Shown in pieces: positions 15,018-23,115 of a stretch of DNA of 33,557 nt. Numbering within the stretch: position 1 is the stretch's first letter; each line of letters starts with the position of its first letter. This DNA comes from CANHEE01 sp043777755 (GTDB lineage: Bacteria; Bacteroidota; Bacteroidia; Chitinophagales; Saprospiraceae). The position numbers and the translations under genes are program-made. The stretch spans positions 1 through 33,557 of the forward strand of contig JAYWHK010000051.1 of NCBI GenBank assembly GCA_043777755.1, read 5' to 3'. Under the pieces are notes generated by a model. That model searched no databases. It was given only the letters and a program-made list of their open reading frames with translations, and had not been told where the DNA came from.

Positions 15018-15596
15018 AATCTCTTGCTTTTCTTTCAAATAACCTATTATTTCTGGAAAAAAAACGTTAAATTCTTCGTTAAATTCTTCTTCATAAACCA
15101 TCATTACATCAGATGCTTGTGCAAAAGAAACTGGAAAACGCACCCGTTCTTGGAACTTATTAAAGGTGAATTGTATGCCTGATTTGGTAACATAATTTTG
15201 TAAAAAATCATTGTCCATCATTATTTTCAAACGAGGTTGAAATTCCAAAGGCATTTCGTTCATACGACGTTCAAATGCGTCGTATATTTTTTCACAAAAG
15301 TCCTCAAAAGGAATAGTTGAGTAACGTCGCCAATTTCTTGCTAAAAAATAATCGTAATATATATCAATCACCACAGGCGAATATTTATGAAAAATTGGAT
15401 GCAAACGCCTAATACTATCTTTGACTGCTTCATGAGAATCTGTAAAAGTATCTATTTGACGATGCACCATTACACCTTCCCTAACACCCGTTTGCAACGA
15501 CTGTAAATCTTTGTTGGAGATGAAATCCGCAATCATATTGCCAATCATCCAATCTTCATTTTCATGTGTTAGAAGTAAATGTGCTAAAAAATTCAT
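15012..15596 (-). CDS. acpH: Acyl carrier protein phosphodiesterase (AcpH/DUF479 family)
   Basis: Start chosen at ATG 15596 (MNFLAHLLLT), the usual family N terminus; the frame extends to 15707 but that part crosses the -7 box at 15668. 194 residues. Key motifs are MNFLAH, IGNMIADFI, and GVREGVMVHRQIDTFTDSH with the His/Asp metal ligands of the HD-like fold, then IYYDYFLARNW. The family removes 4'-phosphopantetheine from holo-ACP. It converges with the GIY-YIG-like gene, overlapping by 6 bp. Confidence 0.85.
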   Translation of the reverse strand: MNFLAHLLLTHENEDWMIGNMIADFISNKDLQSLQTGVREGVMVHRQIDTFTDSHEAVKDSIRRLHPIFHKYSPVVIDIYYDYFLARNWRRYSTIPFEDFCEKIYDAFERRMNEMPLEFQPRLKIMMDNDFLQNYVTKSGIQFTFNKFQERVRFPVSFAQASDVMMVYEEEFNEEFNVFFPEIIGYLKEKQEIL

Positions 15597-15667
15597 ATTT
15601 TTAATAAAAAGTCTTATCTTTGCGCCCAATTTCAAAATACAGTGGTGGCAAAGAATGTACCGAAATG

Positions 15668-15675
15668 CAAAGATA
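15668..15675 (-). promoter_or_regulatory. -7 box TATCTTTG upstream of acpH
   Basis: Minus-strand TATCTTTG, giving a leader of about 65 nt for acpH. A plus-strand TATCTTTG also occurs at 15615-15622; neither has a TTG at -33. Confidence 0.4.
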
Positions 15676-15803
15676 ACTTTCTTTTCAATAAAACATTCTT
15701 TTTTCATTTACATAATTGATTGATTATTAATATTTTACAAAATAATATACTATATTTTTTTAATAAAATGTATAGTATTTAGATTACATCTACTTATCAT
15801 AAA

Positions 15804-16907
15804 ATGGGTTTAAAATGTGGTATCGTTGGTTTGCCCAACGTCGGAAAATCAACTTTATTCAATGCTGTAAGTACTACGGCAAAAGCTCAGGCGAGCAATT
15901 ATCGTTTCTGTACGATTGATCCGAATGTCGGATTGGTGGACGTTCCTGATACTCGTTTGGTCAAATTGACCGAACTGGTAAATCCTAACAAAGTCATTCC
16001 TACTCAAATCGAAGTGGTGGATATTGCTGGTTTGGTACGTGGCGCAAGCAAAGGCGAAGGTTTGGGTAACAAATTCTTGGCAAATATTCGTGAAGTTGAT
16101 GCGATTATTCACGTGGTTCGTTGTTTTGAAGACGAAAATATCTTGCGTGAGGAAGGCGCAATCAATCCTGTCAGCGACAAAGAAATCATTGACACCGAAT
16201 TGCAATTCAAAGATTTGGAAAGTGTAGATAAAAAACTACAAAAATCTGAGAAACAAGCCCGTGTTGGCAATGATCCAAAAGCCAAAATCGAAGTAGATAT
16301 TTTGTTGCGTTGCAAAAATCATTTGGAACAAGGCAAAAACCTTCGTGGTTTGGGTTTGACAAAAGAAGAATTACCTGCAATTGAAGATTTGTTTTTATTG
16401 ACTGTGAAACCAACCCTTTACGTTGCGAATGTTGATGAAGCGTCTATGCACACAGGCAACAAATATTCTGATGCTTTGAAAAAAGTAGCTGATGCAGAAG
16501 GTGCGCAATTGATTGTTTTGAACAATTCATTGGAAGAACAAATCGCCAATATGGAAAGCGAAGAAGACCGTGAAATGTTTTTGGACGAATACAAATTAAC
16601 AGAAGCTGGTTTGAATCGTTTGATTCGTTCTGCGTATAAATTATTAGATTTGAGTACTTATTTTACCGCAGGTGTTCAAGAGGTTCGTGCTTGGACAATC
16701 GGAACAGGTTGGAAAGCACCAGCGGCAGCTGGCGTGATTCACACTGATTTTGAGCGTGGATTCATCAAAGCGGAGGTTATTTCTTATGACGACTACGTAA
16801 AACATGGCTCAGAAGCGGCTTGCCGAGAAGTTGGTCGTTTGCGCATCGAAGGCAAAGAATACATCGTAAAAGATGGTGATGTAATGCACTTCCGATTCAA
16901 TGTTTAA
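15804..16907 (+). CDS. ychF: Redox-responsive ribosome-binding ATPase YchF (Obg family)
   Basis: 367 residues, usual length. The P-loop is GLPNVGKST (9-17), switch/G3 is DIAGLVRGASKGEGLG (73-88), and the G4 position reads LYVANVDE, the Asn-x-x-Glu form typical of YchF/OLA1, which prefers ATP over GTP. A helical coiled-coil insert lies about 120-205. The C-terminal TGS domain (about 282-367) contains TAGVQEVRAWTI, THTDF-like IHTDFERGFIKAEVI and KDGDVMHFRFNV. It is monocistronic with a strong terminator 7 bp after the stop. Confidence 0.97.
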   Translation: MGLKCGIVGLPNVGKSTLFNAVSTTAKAQASNYRFCTIDPNVGLVDVPDTRLVKLTELVNPNKVIPTQIEVVDIAGLVRGASKGEGLGNKFLANIREVDAIIHVVRCFEDENILREEGAINPVSDKEIIDTELQFKDLESVDKKLQKSEKQARVGNDPKAKIEVDILLRCKNHLEQGKNLRGLGLTKEELPAIEDLFLLTVKPTLYVANVDEASMHTGNKYSDALKKVADAEGAQLIVLNNSLEEQIANMESEEDREMFLDEYKLTEAGLNRLIRSAYKLLDLSTYFTAGVQEVRAWTIGTGWKAPAAAGVIHTDFERGFIKAEVISYDDYVKHGSEAACREVGRLRIEGKEYIVKDGDVMHFRFNV

Positions 16908-16913
16908 TGAATA

Positions 16914-16956
16914 AAAAAACGTCACAATTTTGCAGTGCAAAATTGTGACGTTTTTT
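16914..16956 (+). terminator. ychF intrinsic terminator
   Basis: 18-bp stem including aaaaaacgtcacaatttt and its complement, 7-nt loop gcagtgc, ending in six T. The stem is symmetric, so it may also stop leftward transcription. Confidence 0.88.
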
Positions 16957-17069
16957 GTGTGACGAACAGAAACCATATATACACAACGGAAAGTGGTTTT
17001 GGGATTTTGGATTTATGCAAAATATTGAATACCAAGTACTTGCAGTATCTTGAACATCTAATAATTAAT

Positions 17070-17099
17070 ATCTGCTATGCCTCTGATGATATAGCAGAT
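17070..17099 (-). terminator. Hairpin after the decayed Rpn gene
   Basis: Stem atctgctat/atagcagat (17070-17078 / 17091-17099) with a 12-nt loop, directly after the stop at 17103. The U-tract is weak. The rest of 16957-17069 shows no feature. Confidence 0.45.
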
Positions 17100-17102
17100 T
17101 TC

Positions 17103-17662
17103 TTATTTTTTAATTTTCACCTCAGCACGAATCGTAACAACGACTTCCACTGTCGTATTCGCAAGGTTAGCTATTTTTTCATTTTCCCATGTTGAAAATT
17201 CAGCCAAAATATTTCTCACTACTTGTTGCGATTGTAGGCTTGCACCTTCCAAAATTCCTTTTTCCATTCCTTTTTCTTCTAAAGTTTTCATTAAAGCGTC
17301 GTATGCATTCATTTTTACAGTATTGTTAAAGTTATAAATAATATTGTGTACTTTTTCAGGGCTAAGTTCGTTCTTTTTTAGGACATAAGCAAGCTGTGCA
17401 AAGAAAAATTTATGAAAATGTTCGTCACCTGCTACATTTTTAACATTTACAAGCAGTGTACTCATCTTTTCTACTACATATTCAGCTTTTGCACCCAAAT
17501 GTAAAGTGAGCAGGGCATTGACCAATAAACCCGCTTCGAGAGCCAATATTTGAGCCTCTGTCATCATTGTCAAATCTGTATGATATAATCCGTCGTGACA
17601 TCAAGCCGTGAAAAAGCAACTTTGAAAAAATCATCGTGCGGTTGTATGTATTGTTCTTGCAT
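17103..17662 (-). pseudogene. Decayed Rpn-family (PD-(D/E)XK) recombination-promoting nuclease
   Basis: ATG 17662 starts MQEQYIQPHDDFFKVAFSRL, the standard N terminus of Rpn/transposase_31 proteins, but this frame stops after 31 codons. A second frame (17573-17103) then encodes the family's C-terminal part, from AQILALEAGLLVNALLTLHL through the KGMEKGILEGA repeat region, 156 residues. The central catalytic PD-(D/E)XK portion (normally over 100 residues between these parts) is gone. This is a deletion relic, not a working nuclease. A minus TATCTTTG at 17684-17691 marks the old promoter. Confidence 0.75.
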
Positions 17663-17751
17663 TTTGTAGTATGTTTTGTTTGGCAAAGATACATCATTTT
17701 TACATTTTCACCTTCTCGTTTCTGCTTTTTATATAGCACGAACATTCCTTA

Positions 17752-17821
17752 GAGAAAAGGCGTGCCTTTTATCGTGTTGCATACACTTTTGCGTAGGGCG
17801 AGAAAAGGTGTGCCTTTTCTC
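17752..17821. repeat. Two copies of a REP-like palindrome (gagaaaagg-NNTG-ccttttctc type)
   Basis: Copy 1 is gagaaaagg-cgtg-ccttttatc (17752-17773); copy 2 is gagaaaagg-tgtg-ccttttctc (17800-17821), a perfect 9-bp stem. They are 48 bp apart in the gap between the Rpn relic and csp. No coding potential. Confidence 0.8.
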
Positions 17822-17843
17822 TACACGAATACATTTGTACAAA

Positions 17844-17882
17844 AAATCCGCCACTATATCATTACAATATAGTGGCGGATTT
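17844..17882 (-). terminator. csp intrinsic terminator
   Basis: Perfect 16-bp stem (17844-17859 / 17867-17882) with 7-nt loop, followed on the minus strand by a T run, 19 bp past the csp stop. Confidence 0.88.
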
Positions 17883-17901
17883 CTTTTACTTGGGTAAAAG
17901 A

Positions 17902-18093
17902 TTATGCAAGTTTAACATCAACTGCATTGATACCTTTTTTTCCATTTTGAGTTTCAAAATTTACGGCATCACCTTCTCTGATTTCATCAATTAGACCTGA
18001 AACGTGAACGAAGATTTCTTCGCCTGAATTATTGTCTGTGATGAATCCAAAACCTTTTGTTGAATTGAAAAACTTTACTGTACCTAATTTCAT
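17902..18093 (-). CDS. Cold-shock domain protein
   Basis: 63 residues, one OB-fold cold-shock domain. RNP1 is KGFGFI and RNP2 is IFVHVS, preceded by GTVKFFN. Binds single-stranded RNA/DNA as a chaperone. It lacks the usual C-terminal extension and is Ile/Val-rich at the end (INAVDVKLA), normal for CspA-type proteins. A TATCTTTG box 36 bp upstream gives a leader of about 30 nt, much shorter than the long thermosensor leader of E. coli cspA, so cold induction through the leader is not evident. Confidence 0.95.
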   Translation of the reverse strand: MKLGTVKFFNSTKGFGFITDNNSGEEIFVHVSGLIDEIREGDAVNFETQNGKKGINAVDVKLA

Positions 18094-18128
18094 TATTATT
18101 ATTTTAAATTATGACTAAATTGTCGCTG

Positions 18129-18136
18129 CAAAGATA
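18129..18136 (-). promoter_or_regulatory. csp -7 box TATCTTTG
   Basis: Minus-strand TATCTTTG with TTC at the -33 position. The region 18140-18300 beyond it is almost pure A/T with no further feature. Confidence 0.55.
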
Positions 18137-18367
18137 AGTGTAATTTATGAGTTTATGAAAAAAATCTTTCATTTTCAATTATTTTTTTTTAAAAAAATGT
18201 ATTTTTAACGCTTTTTGATAAAAAAACAATCAAAAATGTATTTTTTTTCTTAAAAATAATTTATTTTTTTTAAATAATTTTCGCTGTAAGCCAATTATTT
18301 AGGAACTTTGTGCCAAACAGTTTTGTTTTATTGACTACAAACAAAGAAGATTTTTTAATTTTTTACG

Positions 18368-19060
18368 ATGAAAAAAAATGTAGTTGTATTGACAGGCGCA
18401 GGAATTAGCGCAGAAAGTGGCATCAGTACCTTTAGAGATGCTGGTGGACTTTGGGAAGGTTACGATTGGAGAGAGGTTGCTTCGCCAGAAGGTTGGCGAA
18501 AAGACCCTGAGTTGGTGCTTCGTTTTTACAACGAGCGCAGGCAATTGCTCCATTCTGTTGAGCCAAATGACGGTCATTATGCCTTGGTTGAACTCGAAAA
18601 ATACTACAATATCACCATTATTACTCAAAATATTGATGATTTGCACGAAAGAGCTGGCAGTAAGAATATTGTTCACTTGCATGGAGAATTGAAAAAAATG
18701 CGCAGTTCTTACAATCCGTCTTTGGTATATGACATCTCGGGCGACATCAAAATCGGTGATAAATGTGAAAAAGGTTCGCAACTCAGACCACATATTGTTT
18801 GGTTTGGCGAAGCTGTACCTATGATGGATCCAGCAAGTCAATTGATGAAAGCAGCAGACTATGTTTTGATTGTCGGAACTTCTATGCAGGTCTATCCCGC
18901 TGCGAGTTTGATAGATTTTGCCCCATTTCGGACACCTTGTTGGTACATTGATAAAGACCCTGCAAAAGTACCTTCTTATATCAATATCGTTCCAGAACCT
19001 GCCACAACTGGCGTTCCGAAAGTAGTGAAAACTTTGATTGATAAAGCAAAAAACCACTAA
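18368..19060 (+). CDS. cobB: NAD-dependent Sir2-family protein deacylase (CobB type)
   Basis: 230 residues, complete. NAD-binding LTGAGISAESGISTFRDAGG (8-27), QNIDDLH (87-93) and catalytic His105 in HLHGE are present. Tyr54-x-x-Arg57 (FYNERR) is the pair that accepts succinyl/malonyl-lysine in SIRT5 and E. coli CobB, so desuccinylase activity is likely. The four-cysteine zinc site is not present: only Cys133 (GDKCEKGSQLRPHIVWFGE) remains. I recall this in Bacteroidetes relatives. A deformylase-like gene follows on the same strand after 50 bp, separated by a small hairpin. Confidence 0.92.
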   Translation: MKKNVVVLTGAGISAESGISTFRDAGGLWEGYDWREVASPEGWRKDPELVLRFYNERRQLLHSVEPNDGHYALVELEKYYNITIITQNIDDLHERAGSKNIVHLHGELKKMRSSYNPSLVYDISGDIKIGDKCEKGSQLRPHIVWFGEAVPMMDPASQLMKAADYVLIVGTSMQVYPAASLIDFAPFRTPCWYIDKDPAKVPSYINIVPEPATTGVPKVVKTLIDKAKNH

Positions 19061-19083
19061 ATCTCCTTTGCGGAGGTTTAGTG
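19055..19083. repeat. Hairpin overlapping the cobB stop codon
   Basis: 12-bp stem cactaaatctcc/ggaggtttagtg with one G:T, 5-nt loop tttgc. It shares the ctcctttg-ggagg-tttag theme with the 11670 repeat and may be a relative. It has no U-tract and the cobB TAA lies inside its left arm. Confidence 0.5.
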
Positions 19084-19110
19084 ATTTAGAAAATAATATA
19101 GATTATTTTT

Positions 19111-19608
19111 ATGAAAAAATTAGAAGATTTACTCCTTTTGGGCGATGCCCGCTTGTATGAGATTTGTGCGCCAGTAGCGCAAGAAGAACTTCCTTTAGTA
19201 AAGGATTGGGTCGCCGATTTGCACAATGTGATGCAAGAAATCAGAATAAAGTACCAATTCGGTAGGGCGATTGCTGCGCCTCAACTGGGTATTATGAAGC
19301 GTTTGATTTATATGAATATTGACAAGCCAATTGTTTTCATCAATCCTGTTTTTGAGAATTTGAGCGATGAAATGTTTGAACTTTGGGACGACTGTATGAG
19401 TTTTCCTAATCTTTTGGTCAAAGTGAAACGACATAAAAGACTGATTATCCGATACTTAGATGAAAATTGGAAAGAGCAAAGCTGGACAATGTCAGATGAT
19501 TTGTCCGAACTCCTCCAACACGAATATGACCATTTGAACGGTGTACTTTGTACGATGCGGGCAGTTGATGAAAAGGCTTTTCGGTGGAGAATGACACCAA
19601 ATCAATAA
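19111..19608 (+). CDS. Peptide deformylase-like protein
   Basis: 165 residues. Motif 1 is GRAIAAPQLG (51-60; consensus GxGLAAPQ), motif 2 is DDCMSFPN with metal ligand Cys95 (consensus EGCLS), and motif 3 is QHEYDHLNG with His137, Glu138 and His141. All metal ligands and the catalytic Glu are kept, so an active metallohydrolase is likely. Motifs 1 and 2 are diverged (Arg-Ala for Gly-Leu, Asp-Asp for Glu-Gly), pointing to a second, non-housekeeping deformylase-type protein. Substrate uncertain. Confidence 0.8.
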   Translation: MKKLEDLLLLGDARLYEICAPVAQEELPLVKDWVADLHNVMQEIRIKYQFGRAIAAPQLGIMKRLIYMNIDKPIVFINPVFENLSDEMFELWDDCMSFPNLLVKVKRHKRLIIRYLDENWKEQSWTMSDDLSELLQHEYDHLNGVLCTMRAVDEKAFRWRMTPNQ

Positions 19609-19650
19609 CGAAAATACCACAAAAGCAGCTCTAATTGTACATATTTCTCC

Positions 19651-22164
19651 TTAAAAATCCATTTTCAACCTCAGATTCAATCTCCTTGATGTCAAATAAT
19701 TGGGAATGGCAAACTGTTGTCTAAAGATAGTTTTTACCCAAGTTCTATTGGCTTCATTCGCCACTTCCATCAAGTTGAAAACTTCAAAACTCAACCACGT
19801 GCTTTTGGTAAATCGTAAAAAATGTTTTGGATTGCGCTGTAATTTATTGCGGTCAAATAACATATACGAAAAACCAATATCTACACGGTGATAGGCTTTC
19901 AAGCGATATGGATTACGATAAATGATGTTATTGTTCGGAATTCCAAAGGGAAGCCCTGTTCCGACGCTGAACATCGTATGCACTTTAAAATTTTTATTCT
20001 TTTTTAAATAATCTTGAAAAAATACGGCCATATTAAAACGGCGGTCACTCGGGCGAGCAACATAATCTACATCAATCCCTTTTTCAACACCAATTTCTCG
20101 TTTCTGATGCTGTACACCATCTAATTTTTCACCTGTTTTTAAGAAAGAAAAATTCACCCAACTTTCAGCTCCTTTTACAAATTCTCCGTTGATACGCAAG
20201 TCTGCTCCGTAAGCAAAACCTGTTGCATTGTTTTTCCCGCTATACCTAATGCGCACATTTTCAATATCATACGCAGCCAAGTCCCAGAGTTTTTTGTAAA
20301 ATGCTTCGCTCATCAATCGGAATCGTTTTCCACCCAGCATAAAAAAATCTCGCTGATAACCTGCCACAAAATGCAATGATTTTTGCGCCACAACAGCATT
20401 GCTCACAGCTCCTTCAATATTCCTCAATTCTCTGTAAAATGGTGGTTGATAATAATAACCTGCCGACAAACGAAATGCAGGATCGCTGTCTTTTCCAAGT
20501 GGTTTGTACAAAATTTGCGCACGAGGTGTCACATGAAAATCATTGTTATAATCCCAATAAGCAGCACGCACGCCCAAGGTCAGCTGCAATTCGTAGGCAT
20601 TGCTTTTACGACGTGTATAGGTATTTTGAAAAAAACCAGACAAACGATTGGAAGAAATCGTATTTTGGGTTTTGAAATATTGATAAACCAACAATTTATT
20701 TTCGTTGTAATTCAAAGAATAAAGGGCAGAATCCAAGCGTTCCCACTCTTTTAGCTTGTCATTAATGTACTCGTGCTGTGCTTTTACGCCCCATTGTAAA
20801 AAATGCGAAGCGGTATTTGTACCGTCTTTGAGTGTTGCGACTTCTAAACCGCCTTTGTGTTCGATATTTGTAACCTGAGTAGTCAAATTGTTGCGCACAA
20901 ACTGCTGCTGTGTTCCTCCTCCCAACTCTGCAACGACATCGCCAAAATTATCAGAACCCAAATTGGTCTGAATTTCACCCAACGAATATCTTCCAATAAT
21001 GTCAATATTTTCGGTTTCTTGACCGGAAAAAGTAGAAGCTAACAACTTCAAATACAGCGGATTACGTCTTTTTTCTGGTAAATAAGTAAGCGAAATGCCA
21101 GCCATACCATTGGTGAATCCGTCCCGTTCAGCACCTTCAAAAGTAGAACTCAATTCAAGTGAATAATTAATCAAACCAAACGCTGTTCGACGAGAAGAAG
21201 GCGTAAAATTATAGATAGATTTGTTAAAATTTCCCATAAAAGCCATTTGCCAATTCCGACTCAAATCGTACGTCAAATACATTTGCAAATCGGTAAAATC
21301 AGGTACATATTCGCCTTTAATATCCAATGAACCCAAAAGATAACGGGTTGTTTTGTACCTCGCTCCTACCAAATAACGAAAACGTCGGTAATTGCCCGTA
21401 TCTAACTTTACACTGCCTTCAATATGGGCGGAAGCTCCGAGCAAACTACCTGACAATGAGCTTTTTAGAGAATCAGGTCGTTTGTATTTGATGTCTAAAA
21501 CGGAAGACAATTTATCGCCATATCTTGCTTCAAAACCTCCCGAAGAGAAGGACAAATCACGCATCAAATCTATATTTGGAAAGGTCAAACCTTCTTGTTG
21601 TCCAGCACGAATCAGTTGTGGACGGTAAATTTCAAAATCATTCACATAGACCAAATTTTCGTCATAATTTCCACCACGAACATTGTATTGCGAACTTAAT
21701 TCTCCACCACTTCCTGAGTTTGTTCCCAAGGCAATTGCAGGCAAAACGCTCTCAAAATTTCCCGAAGCAGTTGGAATTAACTTCAATTCTTTGACCCGTT
21801 CACGCACCATTCCAGCTTCGTCAATGCGACGAGCTTTGACAGTTACCTCTAATTTACTCTCGTTTTCGACCAATTGAACATCTAAACGCAAGGTTGCGCC
21901 TTCTTCCAAACCTCGAAACTGGTATTCAAAAGGCTTAAAACCAACATAAGTAAAAACAATTGTTGCTTTTTTGTTGGGTGTCATTTTTAAGCGGTATTCG
22001 CCTGTTTCGTCTGTTGTAGTGCTGTTTGTTGTACCTTTTTGAACAATGTTTGCACCAACCAAAACCTCGTTTTCGGCAGTGATTTTACCTAAAATACTTG
22101 CATTTTGAGCGTAAAGGAATGAAAATGAAAGTAATGTAAAAAGTAGTGTTGAATATTTTTTCAT
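19651..22164 (-). CDS. TonB-dependent receptor with carboxypeptidase-like N-terminal domain
   Basis: 837 residues; signal peptide MKKYSTLLFTLLSFSFLYAQ. Residues about 22-110 form a carboxypeptidase-D-regulatory-like domain (ILGKITAENEVLVGANIVQK, then TDETGEYRL). The plug (about 125-235) has SQYNVRGGNYDENLVYVNDF and GGFEARYGDKLSSVLDIKYK; the barrel ends at RLNLRLKMDF. No SusD is adjacent, so it is not a classic glycan-uptake pair. Ligand unknown. A minus TATCTTTG lies at 22193-22200. Confidence 0.9.
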   Translation of the reverse strand: MKKYSTLLFTLLSFSFLYAQNASILGKITAENEVLVGANIVQKGTTNSTTTDETGEYRLKMTPNKKATIVFTYVGFKPFEYQFRGLEEGATLRLDVQLVENESKLEVTVKARRIDEAGMVRERVKELKLIPTASGNFESVLPAIALGTNSGSGGELSSQYNVRGGNYDENLVYVNDFEIYRPQLIRAGQQEGLTFPNIDLMRDLSFSSGGFEARYGDKLSSVLDIKYKRPDSLKSSLSGSLLGASAHIEGSVKLDTGNYRRFRYLVGARYKTTRYLLGSLDIKGEYVPDFTDLQMYLTYDLSRNWQMAFMGNFNKSIYNFTPSSRRTAFGLINYSLELSSTFEGAERDGFTNGMAGISLTYLPEKRRNPLYLKLLASTFSGQETENIDIIGRYSLGEIQTNLGSDNFGDVVAELGGGTQQQFVRNNLTTQVTNIEHKGGLEVATLKDGTNTASHFLQWGVKAQHEYINDKLKEWERLDSALYSLNYNENKLLVYQYFKTQNTISSNRLSGFFQNTYTRRKSNAYELQLTLGVRAAYWDYNNDFHVTPRAQILYKPLGKDSDPAFRLSAGYYYQPPFYRELRNIEGAVSNAVVAQKSLHFVAGYQRDFFMLGGKRFRLMSEAFYKKLWDLAAYDIENVRIRYSGKNNATGFAYGADLRINGEFVKGAESWVNFSFLKTGEKLDGVQHQKREIGVEKGIDVDYVARPSDRRFNMAVFFQDYLKKNKNFKVHTMFSVGTGLPFGIPNNNIIYRNPYRLKAYHRVDIGFSYMLFDRNKLQRNPKHFLRFTKSTWLSFEVFNLMEVANEANRTWVKTIFRQQFAIPNYLTSRRLNLRLKMDF

Positions 22165-22192
22165 AAAAATCGAATAATAATCTTGTTTTTCG

Positions 22193-22200
22193 CAAAGATA
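22193..22200 (-). promoter_or_regulatory. -7 box TATCTTTG of the second TonB receptor
   Basis: Located 29 bp upstream of the start; no -33 TTG at normal spacing. Confidence 0.5.
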
Positions 22201-22281
22201 GCATTTATGTTTTGAATCGTATAAAACGCAAGGTTTGTATTTTTATTTTGTATATATTTTAACAAAATGCCAATAAATTTA

Positions 22282-22289
22282 TAACTTTG
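22282..22289 (+). promoter_or_regulatory. -7 box TAACTTTG before the nucleotidyltransferase gene
   Basis: Predicts a transcript start near 22296, so the structured repeat at 22292-22397 would form most of the leader. No -33 TTG. Confidence 0.4.
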
Positions 22290-22291
22290 CT

Positions 22292-22397
22292 GTAGGGGCG
22301 ACTTTAGTCGCACTTCCTACGGTAGTAATCGCAGCGAGTGCTACTAAAACTTTAGTCGCACTTCCTACGGTACGTGTGCTACTAAAATCGCCCCTAC
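22292..22397. repeat. Folded REP-like element with internal direct and inverted repeats
   Basis: Outer arms gtaggggcgactttagt (22292-22308) and actaaaatcgcccctac (22381-22397) pair over 16 of 17 positions. Inside are two identical 24-bp direct repeats at 22301-22324 and 22349-22372, and a second hairpin agtgctactaaa / tttagtcgcact. The motif gcgactttagtcgc resembles the minus strand of the 4453-4580 unit (ggtgacttgtagtcgcc), suggesting one broad family. Confidence 0.8.
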
Positions 22398-22425
22398 TAA
22401 AATTAAAAAAACACCCAATTATCCA

Positions 22426-23040
22426 ATGCAAAAAATAAGTGCCATCGTCATTGCGGCAGGACTTTCTCGAAGAATGGGCGAAGATAAAAATAAACTATTG
22501 TTGCATTTTGGTCAAAGCAATCTTGTAGGAGAAGTTTTGAAAAATATTTTAAGTGCTGATTTTGAAGAACTTATCGTCGTCTTGGGCCACGAATCAGAAC
22601 TTGTAAAAACATTTGTTCCTTTACATGAAAAAATAAAATGCGTTCACAATCCTAATTTCAAAATAGGCATGACCAGTAGTATTCAGTGCGGCGTTGAAGC
22701 GGCAAAACCAGAAAATGCCACCATGATTTGCCTTTCTGATATGCCTTTTATTCAAAAAGAAGACTATAATTTTTTAATAAAAAACTTTCAAAACAAAGTT
22801 TTTTTTGATAAAAAATGCATTGTTCAACCTTTTTTTGGAGAAAAAAAAGGAAATCCAATTGTTTTCTCAGCACATTATCGAGCTGAAATTTTGTCGCATC
22901 AAGAACCCGAAGGCTGCCGAAGTATTGTACAGGTAAATAAGGATTTTGTTCACCTCATCGAAATGCCTACTGATGTTGTTTTGAAAGATATTGACGATTG
23001 GGAAACGTATGAGAAAACAAAGAGAGCATGTAAAATATAG
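22426..23040 (+). CDS. MobA/MocA-like nucleotidyltransferase
   Basis: 204 residues, Rossmann-like NTP transferase fold. IVIAAGLSRRMGEDKNKLLL (8-27) is the nucleotide-binding loop, Asp105 in CLSDMPF is the metal ligand, GNPIVFS and EPEGCRSIV match the substrate side of MocA-type molybdopterin cytidylyltransferases. No molybdenum cofactor or xanthine dehydrogenase genes lie in the window, so the cofactor partner is unknown and the exact acceptor is inference. Confidence 0.8.
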   Translation: MQKISAIVIAAGLSRRMGEDKNKLLLHFGQSNLVGEVLKNILSADFEELIVVLGHESELVKTFVPLHEKIKCVHNPNFKIGMTSSIQCGVEAAKPENATMICLSDMPFIQKEDYNFLIKNFQNKVFFDKKCIVQPFFGEKKGNPIVFSAHYRAEILSHQEPEGCRSIVQVNKDFVHLIEMPTDVVLKDIDDWETYEKTKRACKI

Positions 23041-23089
23041 AATTTTTTTATTTTATCATTATTTTTTTATGATTTTAATAAAAAATTTA

Positions 23090-23097
23090 TATTTTTG
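23090..23097 (+). promoter_or_regulatory. -7 box TATTTTTG before the HEPN gene
   Basis: Located 18 bp upstream of the start. The surrounding T/A runs make the match less telling. Confidence 0.4.
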
Positions 23098-23115
23098 TAG
23101 AAAAATAATTAAAGT

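Noticed and set aside
15615..15622. Plus-strand TATCTTTG as ychF promoter
   Set aside because: About 180 bp from ychF, no -33 element, and inside the acpH leader region.
16935..17195. 86-codon plus-strand ORF
   Set aside because: Begins inside the ychF terminator and lacks protein character.
18335..19057. 240-codon minus-strand ORF opposite cobB
   Set aside because: Shadow of the clearly coding Sir2 gene.
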